DNA from: Thermodesulfobacteriota bacterium
GTDB taxonomy: Bacteria; Desulfobacterota_D; UBA1144; Nemesobacterales; UBA2774
Assembly: GCA_021604765.1 (NCBI GenBank)
Contig: BQJP01000006.1
Span: 36,841 to 100,840, forward strand
Direction of reading: 5' to 3'
DNA length: 64,000 bases
The notes beneath the pieces were generated by a model, which was given only the letters and a program-made list of their open reading frames with translations, ran no database searches and was not told the origin of the DNA. Shown piece by piece: positions 50,386 through 60,454 of this stretch. Every line of letters begins with the position of its first letter. Positions within the stretch are counted from its first letter, which is position 1. Position numbers and translations under genes: made by a program.

Positions 50386-50856
50386 TTATTCTTCTATAAC
50401 TCTGGTTTGAAGCCTCTTCGCTAAACTCTCTGCACCCCAGCTCATAACAACTCTGTGATTCCATTCAAATAGTGGTTTAGCAATAGGAGCCAAAATGTTC
50501 ATCCAGGCTTTAGTTGTATTTACTAGCCAATCATATCTGGCGATTGTATCTGAACCATTTTCCTCAAGCCTCCAAATGCCTTTGCCGTCTAGTTCTCCTT
50601 TGGCAATTCCTTCAAGATAATTCATCGGCTCAACCTTGACTGTTTCTATATCAAAAATAAGCTTGTAGGGAAGCTTTGTCTTCCAAGTATATCTGCGAAT
50701 ACTTCCCACTCCTAAGTCATCTCCTTCCTTTAATTCTTCAACTCCTATGACTCCTTTCCACCAGTCCGGCCAATATTCAGTGTGGTATATCTCGTTCCAG
50801 ACTTTCTCAATTGGAGCTTCAATCCTCCAGATTGTAACAAACTCATAAGATGCCAT
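50386..50856 (-). CDS. SRPBCC/START-fold protein
   Basis: TIWRIEAPIEKVWNEIYHTEYWPDWWKGV. Confidence 0.85.
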   Translation of the reverse strand: MASYEFVTIWRIEAPIEKVWNEIYHTEYWPDWWKGVIGVEELKEGDDLGVGSIRRYTWKTKLPYKLIFDIETVKVEPMNYLEGIAKGELDGKGIWRLEENGSDTIARYDWLVNTTKAWMNILAPIAKPLFEWNHRVVMSWGAESLAKRLQTRVIEE

Positions 50857-50866
50857 GCCTAGCTTC

Positions 50867-51790
50867 CTATTCCATCATTTTTAATACAACATCAGCCATT
50901 GCTTTAATAAATTTAGGATCGTCATTTACTGTCTTTGCTCTGAGTAGTTTTATCCCGACCTCGTCTGATGTCTCTTGAGCCTCAACTCCTATATCAAATA
51001 GAACCTCAATGTGATCGCAGATAAATCCTATAGGTTGAGCAATAACATTTTTAACTCCTTCTTTTGCTATCTCTTCAATTACATCGCATACATCGGGTTC
51101 AAGCCATGGGTCTGTTGGTCTGCCGCTACGGCTTTGATAAACCAGCCGCCAGTTATCATAATTTAGTCGTTCAGCTATCAATCTTGCAGTGGTTTTAAGT
51201 TGTTGTACATAGGGAGAAGCTTCTGCCATAGGAACAGGAATACTGTGAGCAGTGAATAGAATCATTGTCTCAGGATATTCTTCTTCAGGTATTTGATCGA
51301 GACAGTCCTGAACACGGTCTGCAGAGTCTTCAATAAATAGAGGGTGATCAAATAGTGGAGGGGAGTAATCAAAATCCATCTCAATACCTAACTCTGTGAG
51401 CGCTTCTTGTACATCCCTCTGGTATCTTTCCCAGCTTGCGTCTGATTGATGAGCGGCCATTATCATTCCAATAATATTTTTATGACCATTATCCGACATC
51501 TCCTTTATAGTATCCGGAGTGAGCGGATGCCAATTTCTCATTCCCACATAAACTGGAATATCATGACCATATTCCGCTAATTTATTATGAAGCCCATTAC
51601 CCTGTTTGTATGTGTATTCGTTCAGTGGAGATTTGCCTCCAAAAAGCTCATAATGGTGAGCAACTTCCTCTAGACGGTCAGGCGGTATGGGACGACCTTT
51701 GGCTACATTCTGTAAAAAAGGGCGTATATCTTCGATTTTCTCAGGGGCTCCGTACCCTATCATCAATATAGCATCATAGTTCTTAGACAT
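50867..51790 (-). CDS. hemH: Ferrochelatase
   Basis: FTAHSIPVPMAEASPYVQQL; YQSRSGRPTDPWLEPDV; PIGFICDHIEVLFDI. Confidence 0.95.
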   Translation of the reverse strand: MSKNYDAILMIGYGAPEKIEDIRPFLQNVAKGRPIPPDRLEEVAHHYELFGGKSPLNEYTYKQGNGLHNKLAEYGHDIPVYVGMRNWHPLTPDTIKEMSDNGHKNIIGMIMAAHQSDASWERYQRDVQEALTELGIEMDFDYSPPLFDHPLFIEDSADRVQDCLDQIPEEEYPETMILFTAHSIPVPMAEASPYVQQLKTTARLIAERLNYDNWRLVYQSRSGRPTDPWLEPDVCDVIEEIAKEGVKNVIAQPIGFICDHIEVLFDIGVEAQETSDEVGIKLLRAKTVNDDPKFIKAMADVVLKMME

Positions 51791-51806
51791 ATAAATCTCC
51801 TGAATT

Positions 51807-53759
51807 TTATTTCTGAGTGTACTCGTGAATGTAATCTATAAGTGCAAGGACATTATCTACAGGTGTTTTAGGCAATATTCCATGACCTAGGTTAAATATA
51901 AAACCTGGTCGACTTTTCCCTTTATCTAATATCTTTTTGGTTCTTTTTCGTATTTCAGAGGGTGTTGAGAAAAGGATAACAGGGTCTAAATTTCCCATGA
52001 CCGCTTTGTCATATCCTATATGTTTCCAGGCTTTTGCCAGATCAACCCTCCAGTCGAGTCCAATTACCTGGCTTCCGGATTCTTTAATCAAATCTAGTAA
52101 TGCTCCGGTTCCGGTTCCAAAATGTATAACCGGCGTGCCGGGTTTAATATTTGAAATAAGTTCTTTCATATGCGGCTGTACAAATTCTTTATAGTCATCT
52201 CTTGAAAGAGAACCAACCCAGCTATCAAATAGCTGGATAACATCAGCGCCCGCTTGTATTTGGTTATTTAAATAAGAAGCAGTGGCTAAAGACAGTTTCT
52301 CCATCATGACATGCCAGGCATCAGGATCCTTATACATTAGACCCTTGGTATTCTCATAATTCTTAGATCCGCCGCCTTCAATCATATAAGAGGCTACAGT
52401 AAAAGGAGCGCCTGCAAATCCAATAAGAGCTTTAGTTGGATCAAGCGCTCTTCTTGTTATTTTAAGCGCTTCATATACGTAGTTTAATGATTCAGGATTA
52501 AAATCTTTTATGCGGTCAACTGCTTTTCCTGAGCGGACAGGGCGTTTAATTCTTGGCCCTTCACCCTTTGAGAATTCAAGCCCAACCCCTAAGGGTTCAA
52601 CAATAAGTAGGATGTCGGCAAAAATAATCGCAGCATCAACATTTAATCTATCCACTGCTCTCAGAGTGACTTCTGCTGCAAGCTCTGGTATTTTACAAAG
52701 CTCAAGAAAGGATACATTAGCTCTAAGTTCTCTATACTCCCGCATATATCTTCCAGCCTGGCGCATCAACCAAACAGGTGTGTAGTCTGTTTTTTCTAGA
52801 CGGCACGCTTTCATAAACACGGAGTTATGTGTAATTTCTTTTCTGCTTTTTTGAGAGCTTTTGCTCCAGATCATATCCTGAGGTTGCCATTGATTTGTAT
52901 CAACGCCGTTTTTTAAGGCAGTTCGTTTTTTGTTAACAAGCTCTGCTCCAATTCTAGCAACCTCTCTTATGAGATTACCCATCTTCGGGCTGTCAGGTTC
53001 GTAATCGGGATTAATGCCGAATCTATACAAAGTTTCTGATGTAGTTGGTCCAATTGATCCTATAACTGTGCTTTTTAAACCGTGTTTTAATTTTTTCACT
53101 GAGCCGATTTTCTTAGCCACTTCAAATAGATGATAAATCTGTTGTGAACTTGTAAAGAGGGCAATGTCTTCCTTTGAGTCTGAAATCCCTCTTATCGCAG
53201 CTTTTAAAGGCTCTATGTCTTCGGGTAAAGCCCATTTATAAATCGGTACAGAGGTAACCTTTGCCCCTTTTTTCTTAAGAGCGCTAATAAATTCTGTATT
53301 AGAAATACCGTATTCCTGAACTGCTACTTTTTTACCTTTGAGAGTAGCCTCACTTGTTAAAGTACTCAGAATATCCCGCCATGTATTTGGTTCAGGCACG
53401 GTGATTTTTGGTTTAAGTTTTAACTCACGAAGCGCCGCCACAGGTTTGGGCCCACGCGCTACAATAGTAGTTTTCTTAATCGCATTCTTAATATCTTTTA
53501 TCTCAAATTTTGTAGATACCGCTTTTATAAGAGCTCGTGTGCCTACGCCGGTCATAAGAATCACCATGTCAATATTTCCAGCAATTAATTCTTTGGCGAA
53601 TTTAATAGCTTCTTTAGACTCAGAAAGAGGGATTTCTCTCATTGATGGGGCTACACGAGGTACACCCCCATGATAGAGGATGAGTTTCTCTATTTCATTT
53701 GCTCTTCTACTTTCAAATGAAGTTACTTTAAGACCGTTAAAATTATTGGGATTTTTCAT
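51807..53759 (-). CDS. Uroporphyrinogen-III synthase / uroporphyrinogen decarboxylase fusion (HemD-HemE)
   Basis: N-terminal HemD-like (LKVTSFESRRANEIEKLILYHGG...LMTGVGTRAL...FTSSQQIYHLF); C-terminal HemE (YTPVWLMRQAGRYMREYRELRA, FADILLIVEPLGV, NLGHGILPKTPVDNV). Confidence 0.93.
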   Translation of the reverse strand: MKNPNNFNGLKVTSFESRRANEIEKLILYHGGVPRVAPSMREIPLSESKEAIKFAKELIAGNIDMVILMTGVGTRALIKAVSTKFEIKDIKNAIKKTTIVARGPKPVAALRELKLKPKITVPEPNTWRDILSTLTSEATLKGKKVAVQEYGISNTEFISALKKKGAKVTSVPIYKWALPEDIEPLKAAIRGISDSKEDIALFTSSQQIYHLFEVAKKIGSVKKLKHGLKSTVIGSIGPTTSETLYRFGINPDYEPDSPKMGNLIREVARIGAELVNKKRTALKNGVDTNQWQPQDMIWSKSSQKSRKEITHNSVFMKACRLEKTDYTPVWLMRQAGRYMREYRELRANVSFLELCKIPELAAEVTLRAVDRLNVDAAIIFADILLIVEPLGVGLEFSKGEGPRIKRPVRSGKAVDRIKDFNPESLNYVYEALKITRRALDPTKALIGFAGAPFTVASYMIEGGGSKNYENTKGLMYKDPDAWHVMMEKLSLATASYLNNQIQAGADVIQLFDSWVGSLSRDDYKEFVQPHMKELISNIKPGTPVIHFGTGTGALLDLIKESGSQVIGLDWRVDLAKAWKHIGYDKAVMGNLDPVILFSTPSEIRKRTKKILDKGKSRPGFIFNLGHGILPKTPVDNVLALIDYIHEYTQK

Positions 53760-53916
53760 AATTTTCTTGATGAACTTTGATTATATCTGAGTTTAGCACA
53801 GAGGCGTGCGGGGTCAATTTGTGAATAAGCATTTATTAAAGCTTGAGTGTCATTCTTGATATTACTACCCTTATTTCTTATAATCCCTACTTAATAAATA
53901 ACTATTGGAGAGTTAA

Positions 53917-54504
53917 ATGGGCAAGAAAGTTGAATTTTATTTTGATTTTAGCAGTCCATATACATACATTGCATCTAAAAGGATAGAAAAAATTTGCGAA
54001 GATAACACTGCAGAGCTTGAGTGGAAGCCATTTTTGCTTGGTGGGGTCTTTAACGAGATAGGTTCTACTCCCGCTGTTCAGATTGACAATAAATTTAACT
54101 TCTTAAAGAAAGATGTTATTCAGTCTTCAAAATTCTATGGGGTTGAGTTAAATTTCCCCGAGCTTTTTCCGTTAAACAGTGTCAGGTCTATGAGGGGAGC
54201 ATTTGCTGCTCAAGAAAAGGGCAAGCTTGTAGACTATAGTCACGAGATGTTCAGACTCTATTGGACAGAGGGCATTGATCTAAGTAAGGCTGAGATTTTA
54301 GGTGAGGCGGTTTCTAATATAGGGATAGATACTGAGTGGTTTGTAAATAGAATTGCGGAGCAGGATATAAAAGATAAGCTCAGAGACGAGACAAATACGG
54401 CAATTGAAAGGGGAATTTTTGGAGCCCCCACAATGTTTGTAGATGATCAGATGTTTTGGGGTAATGATAGACTTGATTTCTTGGATAGATACTTAAAAGG
54501 TTAA
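53917..54504 (+). CDS. DsbA-family 2-hydroxychromene-2-carboxylate isomerase-like protein
   Basis: KVEFYFDFSSPYTYIASKRIE...GIFGAPTMFVDDQMFWGNDRLDFLD. Confidence 0.9.
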   Translation: MGKKVEFYFDFSSPYTYIASKRIEKICEDNTAELEWKPFLLGGVFNEIGSTPAVQIDNKFNFLKKDVIQSSKFYGVELNFPELFPLNSVRSMRGAFAAQEKGKLVDYSHEMFRLYWTEGIDLSKAEILGEAVSNIGIDTEWFVNRIAEQDIKDKLRDETNTAIERGIFGAPTMFVDDQMFWGNDRLDFLDRYLKG

Positions 54505-54591
54505 GTTTGATATCCTACTGAGGACATGCCATTTTCATTTAAATAAATTAGTGTAAATTTCTGTTTAATTAATCTAAGGAGAACCGCATTA

Positions 54592-55851
54592 ATGCACAGT
54601 TCATTTCAATATAAAGGCAGTGAATTTTATATGGAAGGAGTATCTTTAACTGAGATAGCAGAATCAGTTGGAACACCTTTTTATGTATATAGCTACGAAT
54701 TTTTACGAGACAGTTTTACTGCATATAAAAAAGCTTTCTCTGAAATGGATACGCTAATCTGCTACTCAGTAAAGGCTAATTCCAATATTGCTGTGCTAAA
54801 AGCATTCTCTGATCTTGGGGCAGGGTACGACATAGTTTCTGGTGGAGAGCTGCTTCGTGTTAAAAGGGCAGGGGGCGATCTGGGCAAAGTAGTATTCTCA
54901 GGAGTGGGAAAAACTAGAGAAGAGATGAAAGCTGCAATAGAAGCCGGAATTCTTTTTTTCAATGTAGAATCAGAAGAAGAGCTTCATGTCTTAGATGATG
55001 TTGGTAAAGAAATGGGCCGAAAGGCTCCTGTAGCGCTCAGGGTAAACCCGGATATTAATGCCAAAACTCATCCTTATATTTCAACCGGATTCAAAAAAAG
55101 CAAGTTTGGTATCGAGATAGGGCGGGCTTTTGAAGTATATAAAGAGGCCAATAAGATGGAAGGTATAGATGTAATTGCAATTGATGCGCATATTGGGTCA
55201 CAGATATTTGACCTGACTCCATTTGTAGATTCTGTCAAAAAGCTTATAACTCTTGCTGATGATCTGGTTAAAGAAGGAATTAATATTCAGTACATTGATA
55301 TAGGTGGAGGGCTTGGAATAAGCTATAAATTAGATGATAAACCACCTCACCCTAGTATGTATGCAGATATCATTATGAAAGAATTCTCTGGTAAACCATA
55401 CAAGCTAGTACTAGAACCCGGAAGATCATTGATGGGGAATTCTGGAATGTTAATAACCAAAGTTTTGTATCTTAAAGAAGGCACTGAAAAGAAATTCGTT
55501 ATAGTAGACGCCGCTATGAATGATCTCCTAAGACCTGCGTTCTACGAGTCCTATCACGAAATACTGCCTGTTGTTAAAGGCTCTCAGTCTAAAGAGGTTG
55601 TCGATGTTGTAGGCCCTATTTGTGAATCAGGAGATTTTCTTGCACAGGATAGAGAACTTCCTAAAGTTGCAAGCGGCGATTTGCTAGCTGTACTTAGTAC
55701 TGGAGCTTACGGTTTTGTTATGTCCTCTAACTACAACACACGTCAACGTGTTCCAGAAGTGCTGGTTAAGGGAGACCAATTTTCTGTAATCAGAAAAAGA
55801 GAAACGTATGATGAGTTGCTTAATCTTGAAGAACTTCCCGATTTTCTTTAG
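54592..55851 (+). CDS. lysA: Diaminopimelate decarboxylase
   Basis: YSVKANSNIAVL, HIGSQIFDL, DIGGGLGISY, EPGRSLMGNSG, CESGDFLA. Confidence 0.96.
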   Translation: MHSSFQYKGSEFYMEGVSLTEIAESVGTPFYVYSYEFLRDSFTAYKKAFSEMDTLICYSVKANSNIAVLKAFSDLGAGYDIVSGGELLRVKRAGGDLGKVVFSGVGKTREEMKAAIEAGILFFNVESEEELHVLDDVGKEMGRKAPVALRVNPDINAKTHPYISTGFKKSKFGIEIGRAFEVYKEANKMEGIDVIAIDAHIGSQIFDLTPFVDSVKKLITLADDLVKEGINIQYIDIGGGLGISYKLDDKPPHPSMYADIIMKEFSGKPYKLVLEPGRSLMGNSGMLITKVLYLKEGTEKKFVIVDAAMNDLLRPAFYESYHEILPVVKGSQSKEVVDVVGPICESGDFLAQDRELPKVASGDLLAVLSTGAYGFVMSSNYNTRQRVPEVLVKGDQFSVIRKRETYDELLNLEELPDFL

Positions 55852-55949
55852 ATACAACCCTCCTTATAAACCGGTTTCTTGTACAGACTTTGAATAAGGA
55901 TTATTTCTGGGCTAAATCTCTGCTTCCAACTCTATATTTTCTTATAGAA

Positions 55950-56198
55950 TTAAAAACTAGAAGGGGCATCAATAAGTTTTTCTGCCTCTTCTATGATTTC
56001 TCCCAATCTCTCTTTGAAGAGAGTGATTCCACCAAGGGGTATGACGATGCAGGATCTGCCGCCACTTAATTCTGTAATTCTTAGGTATTTTCCTTTATGA
56101 TTTTCTTTTACATCGAAAAAAAATCTTTTGGATTCAATATCAACGTGTTTGCTTGCATGCTCTTTCTCAGATCTCTCAGTTCTTTCTTCTCTTTCCAT
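55950..56198 (-). CDS. PUR-domain (DUF3276/PurA-like) nucleic-acid-binding protein
   Basis: SKRFFFDVKENHKGKYLRITELSGGRSCIVIPLGGITLFKERLGEIIEE. Confidence 0.8.
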   Translation of the reverse strand: MEREERTERSEKEHASKHVDIESKRFFFDVKENHKGKYLRITELSGGRSCIVIPLGGITLFKERLGEIIEEAEKLIDAPSSF

Positions 56199-56363
56199 CT
56201 GTTTGCTACCTCCGCCTCATTCCCTATCGTGGGATGTAATTTGTGGTTAAATCTGTATGGGTCGAAATAATAACCCTATGATATCTAAAAATCAAGATGA
56301 AAAGTTAAATTTAGATTATGTATAATCTATCGTTGAGAATTGAGCTTAAAAGGAGAATAAATT

Positions 56364-57428
56364 ATGTCTAAAAAGATTAAATTTGGCATATCCGCACCTG
56401 TTCCAGGGGCGTCAGTTCAAGACTTGATAGAGTTTTCTGTACAAGCGGAAAAAAGCGGATTTGATGCTGTATGGTTTCCTGACCATGTTGTATTTATGGC
56501 TAAAAAACTGACACCCGAGGTCTGGTCAGTAATTACTGCTGCTTCTACTCATACAGACAAAATACATTTTGGTAATGTCGGAGATGCGCATAGAATGCAT
56601 CCTGCAATATATGCTCAGAGAATGGCAACAATAAACCATATATCTCAAGGCAGAAGCTTCATTTGTCTTGGTTACGGAGAAAAAATGAACCTAGATCCAT
56701 ATGGTATTAGCTGGAACAAACCGTTGACTAGGGTGGTGGAGTCCGTAAAGGTGATGAGAGCGCTCTGGAGTGGTGAGTCTGTGAGCTTTGATGGAGAATT
56801 TTATAATTTAAAAGATGCGGAACTCCAAATTCAGCCGGAGTTTGGAAACGGCGTTCCTATATACATTGCGGCAACTGGTCCGAAAGCGCTCAGAGTTGCA
56901 GGGGAATATGGAGATGGATGGGTTACAAATGCAATGCCACCAAGACTTTTTAGAGACAAATCACTTGCTGTAGATGAGGGAGCTAAAAACCGGGATAAAA
57001 ACCTAGGGTCAATTGAGAAGACTTTATTCATTTTTATATCTATTGGGAATGATCAAGATGAGGCATATTCATCCATAGAACCAATTAAGCATGCACTTGT
57101 TTGGCCCGAATTACTTTCTCAGGCTGGATATGATATTGAGATAGATGATGAGTATAAAGGGCTTGAATATACCAAAATCATGCCCAATGACGCTGACATG
57201 CTAAGAAAATTTAAGGAGATGGGACAAAAATACTATTCCCGAGAGATTGTTATGGATTTTATAATTGCCGGGTCAAAGCAGGATATAATTAAGAAGATGG
57301 AAGAATATATAGCCGTTGGTGTCGATCATTTCTTTTTAAGAGATTTTAGTCCTGATAAAGAAAGATCGTTCGAAGTTATTTCTAAAGAAATTATCCCATA
57401 TTTCTGTAAATCGGGAGATGATAAATAA
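56364..57428 (+). CDS. LLM-class oxidoreductase (methylene-H4MPT-reductase-like)
   Basis: IKFGISAPVPGASVQDLIEF...AVWFPDHVV...FICLGYGEKMNLDPYG. Confidence 0.92.
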   Translation: MSKKIKFGISAPVPGASVQDLIEFSVQAEKSGFDAVWFPDHVVFMAKKLTPEVWSVITAASTHTDKIHFGNVGDAHRMHPAIYAQRMATINHISQGRSFICLGYGEKMNLDPYGISWNKPLTRVVESVKVMRALWSGESVSFDGEFYNLKDAELQIQPEFGNGVPIYIAATGPKALRVAGEYGDGWVTNAMPPRLFRDKSLAVDEGAKNRDKNLGSIEKTLFIFISIGNDQDEAYSSIEPIKHALVWPELLSQAGYDIEIDDEYKGLEYTKIMPNDADMLRKFKEMGQKYYSREIVMDFIIAGSKQDIIKKMEEYIAVGVDHFFLRDFSPDKERSFEVISKEIIPYFCKSGDDK

Positions 57429-57887
57429 GTGGCTAGAATAAAAATAAATCCTCCTAAAAAATTTGATTACTCAACAAATATAAGCCTCAGGATTAGCGAT
57501 ATAAATTATGGCGGACACTTGGGTCATGACTCTATCCTGTCCTTAGCTCACGAAGCTAGGGTGAGATTTTTTACTAGCAATGGTTTTACGGAACTAGATG
57601 CATTTGGGCCTGCAATAATCCTCTCCGATGTAGCAATTTATTATAAATCAGAAGGTTTTTATGGGGATACTGTTACCGTTGATATTGCGGTTTGTGATTA
57701 TCTTAAATATGGTTGTGATCTAGTTTACAGATTAACAAATAAAAAAACACAAGAAGTGGTAGCTATATTAAAGACGGGAATTGTTTTTATTCATTATGAA
57801 AAACATGAAGTCGCCCAAGTTCCCAAAGAATTTAAGGCTTTGTTTAAAGAACGAAAATATAGTATCGAAATACAGACTAAAACTTAA
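57429..57887 (+). CDS. Thioesterase-superfamily (hotdog fold) protein, GTG start
   Basis: ISDINYGGHLGHDSILSLAHEARVRFF; starts immediately after the upstream stop. Confidence 0.88.
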   Translation: MARIKINPPKKFDYSTNISLRISDINYGGHLGHDSILSLAHEARVRFFTSNGFTELDAFGPAIILSDVAIYYKSEGFYGDTVTVDIAVCDYLKYGCDLVYRLTNKKTQEVVAILKTGIVFIHYEKHEVAQVPKEFKALFKERKYSIEIQTKT

Positions 57888-57905
57888 GTACTTTAGAATT
57901 ACCGT

Positions 57906-59093
57906 TTATTCTTTCTCGACTATGATTGCAATTCCCATTCCGCCACCGATGCATAAGGTTGCCATTCCAAGTTTTGTGTTATCTCGCTTCTTCATTTCGT
58001 GAAGCAACGTGACAAGCAGTCTGCTACCCGAGGCTCCTACAGGATGGCCAAGCGCTATCGCTCCTCCATTTATATTCAACTTCTCTTGAGGAATTGGAAT
58101 GTCTCTTAACACAGCTAAAGATTGTGCGGCAAATGCTTCATTAAGTTCGAAGAGATCTATATCATCAAGAGAAAGTCCTGCTTTATCTAATGCTTTTTGC
58201 ATGGCTGGAACTGGTCCTATTCCCATTATAGAAGGATCAACCCCGGCAATTGCGTAAGATACTATTGATGCAAAAGGTTGTATTCCAAGATGTTTTGCTT
58301 TCTCCTCAGATGTAACTAATACTGCTGAAGCACCGTCATTAATCCCTGACGCGTTGCCTGCTGTTACAGTCCCGTCTTTTTTAAAAGCTGGTCTCAGCTT
58401 AGAGAGGGCCTCAATTGTTGTGTCTCTAGGATGTTCATCTACCTCAAACGGTATCGGATCAGATCTTCTCTGAGGAATCATTACTGGAACAATTTCATCT
58501 TTGAATTTGCCGCTATCCATTGCCGTCTTACATTTGGATTGACTATTAAAAGCAAATTCATCTTGTTCTTCTCTGCTAATATCGTATTTTTCTGCAAGGT
58601 TTTCAGCTGTAACTCCCATGTGGTAATCATTGAAAATATCCCACAGTCCATCATATACCATTCCATCTACGATCTCATCTTTGGGGACTCCCATTCTATA
58701 TCCATATCGCGCTTTAGTCAGATAATAAGGTGCCAGATTCATGTTTTCTACACCGCCGGCTATTATTGCCTCTGCATCTCCAGCTTTAATTGCTTGTGCG
58801 GCAAAAGCTACAGATTGAACTCCTGATCCGCAGGCTCGGTTTATAGTAATTGCCGGGATTTCAACAGGTAAACCTGATTCAATTGCAACTTGCCTTGATA
58901 TGTTCATGCCTTGTCCGGCAGAAAGTATATTCCCCATAATGCAGTCATCTATTTCCTTGGGATCAATTTCAGTTCGATTGAGTATTTCCTTTACAACGGT
59001 GGATCCTAATTTTGCTGTGGAGGTATCTTTCAGAGTGCCTCCAAAAGAGCCAATTGCTGTTCTTAATGGTTCACAAATCACGACTTTTTGCAT
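57906..59093 (-). CDS. Acetyl-CoA C-acetyltransferase (thiolase)
   Basis: [64 protein letters not shown]. Confidence 0.97.
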   Translation of the reverse strand: MQKVVICEPLRTAIGSFGGTLKDTSTAKLGSTVVKEILNRTEIDPKEIDDCIMGNILSAGQGMNISRQVAIESGLPVEIPAITINRACGSGVQSVAFAAQAIKAGDAEAIIAGGVENMNLAPYYLTKARYGYRMGVPKDEIVDGMVYDGLWDIFNDYHMGVTAENLAEKYDISREEQDEFAFNSQSKCKTAMDSGKFKDEIVPVMIPQRRSDPIPFEVDEHPRDTTIEALSKLRPAFKKDGTVTAGNASGINDGASAVLVTSEEKAKHLGIQPFASIVSYAIAGVDPSIMGIGPVPAMQKALDKAGLSLDDIDLFELNEAFAAQSLAVLRDIPIPQEKLNINGGAIALGHPVGASGSRLLVTLLHEMKKRDNTKLGMATLCIGGGMGIAIIVEKE

Positions 59094-59247
59094 AGATTTG
59101 CCTCCTGGGGGTTTTCGAGCCGTTATGAAGCGGTTATTCTTGCATATTACCTTACGTTAATCTTATATCAAGCTCATTGCAAACCAACTTGATATTACTT
59201 TTTTGTTAAGTGATTTGTTGATATTAAGATGAGGAGAGTAGTACAAA

Positions 59248-60360
59248 TTGTCTAAGACAAAAGTTGGAATTGTTTTCGGAGGAAGGTCGGTTGAGCATGA
59301 GGTGTCTTTGCTATCAGCTAAATCGGTTATTAATAATACAGACAGAGAAATTTATGATATCTATCCTATATTCATTGATAAAAATGGATTGTGGCATAGG
59401 GTAAATATTGATGAATGGTTAAAAGATGGAGCTTTAAAAGTTTGCAATAATTCTTTTCTGACTCCTTCGCTAAATTACCAAAACCCACTGTTTTTTGAGA
59501 TAGAAGATTCCAAAGTTATAGATCAAATTAAGTTAGATGCAGTCTTCCCGGTACTTCATGGAACTTACGGAGAGGATGGAACAATTCAGGGTATGCTTGA
59601 GTTAATGGGTATTCCGTTTGTAGGTGCTTCTGTTTTAGGATCTGCTATCGGCATGGATAAGTTAGTAATGAAGGCAGTTCTTAATGAGGCTTCAATACCT
59701 GTGGTTCCGTACTTTGGTTTTTATAGTCATGAGTGGGAAACCCAAAAAGATACGATTAGAGAAATAGTCCTTAGCAAGATTGGTTTTCCATGTTTTGTTA
59801 AGTCCGCTGATCTCGGATCAAGTGTTGGGATTTCTAGGGTTGTTTCTGATCCAGGATTAAATGCGGCAATAGACGATTCATGCAGGTATTCAAATAGAAT
59901 ATTGGTTGAGAAGGCGGTATCTAAACCCAGAGAAATAGAGATAAGTGTCCTAGGACACGAGAATCCGATTGCATCTCTTCCAGGAGAGATCTTGCCTCAT
60001 CGGGAATTCTATGATTATACCGCCAAGTATTTAGAGGAGGGCACAGGTTTGATTGCTCCAGCCCAAATCAATGAGAAGATGACTAGTAAACTTAGAGACT
60101 TAGCTATACAAACATTCAAATCCCTTGATTGTAGTGGAATGGCAAGAGTTGATTTTCTAATCAATTCTGAAACAGAAGAATTCTTTGTTGGTGAAATAAA
60201 TACAATCCCAGGTTTTACCCAGATAAGTATGTATCCGAAACTTTGGGATATAACGGGAATATCATTTACTGAACTAATCACAAAACTATTTGATTTAGCT
60301 ATTCATAGACAAAATGAGAAATCTAAAATTAGTACTGATATTAAAGAAAGAAGCGAATAG
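59248..60360 (+). CDS. ddl: D-alanine--D-alanine ligase (TTG start)
   Basis: GIVFGGRSVEHEVSLLSAKSV; LHGTYGEDGTIQGMLELMGIPFVG; GEINTIPGFT. Confidence 0.96.
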   Translation: MSKTKVGIVFGGRSVEHEVSLLSAKSVINNTDREIYDIYPIFIDKNGLWHRVNIDEWLKDGALKVCNNSFLTPSLNYQNPLFFEIEDSKVIDQIKLDAVFPVLHGTYGEDGTIQGMLELMGIPFVGASVLGSAIGMDKLVMKAVLNEASIPVVPYFGFYSHEWETQKDTIREIVLSKIGFPCFVKSADLGSSVGISRVVSDPGLNAAIDDSCRYSNRILVEKAVSKPREIEISVLGHENPIASLPGEILPHREFYDYTAKYLEEGTGLIAPAQINEKMTSKLRDLAIQTFKSLDCSGMARVDFLINSETEEFFVGEINTIPGFTQISMYPKLWDITGISFTELITKLFDLAIHRQNEKSKISTDIKERSE

Positions 60361-60454
60361 CTTTATAGAAATATGATATTATTATAAGCTTGATCTATAA
60401 AATCAGTTCTGATTCTGGATTTTTCAAGTTTCCGATACATAATACTGGTCAATT

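Noticed and set aside
58431-58826. 131-aa + strand ORF
   Set aside because: Antisense to the thiolase; no plausible domain.
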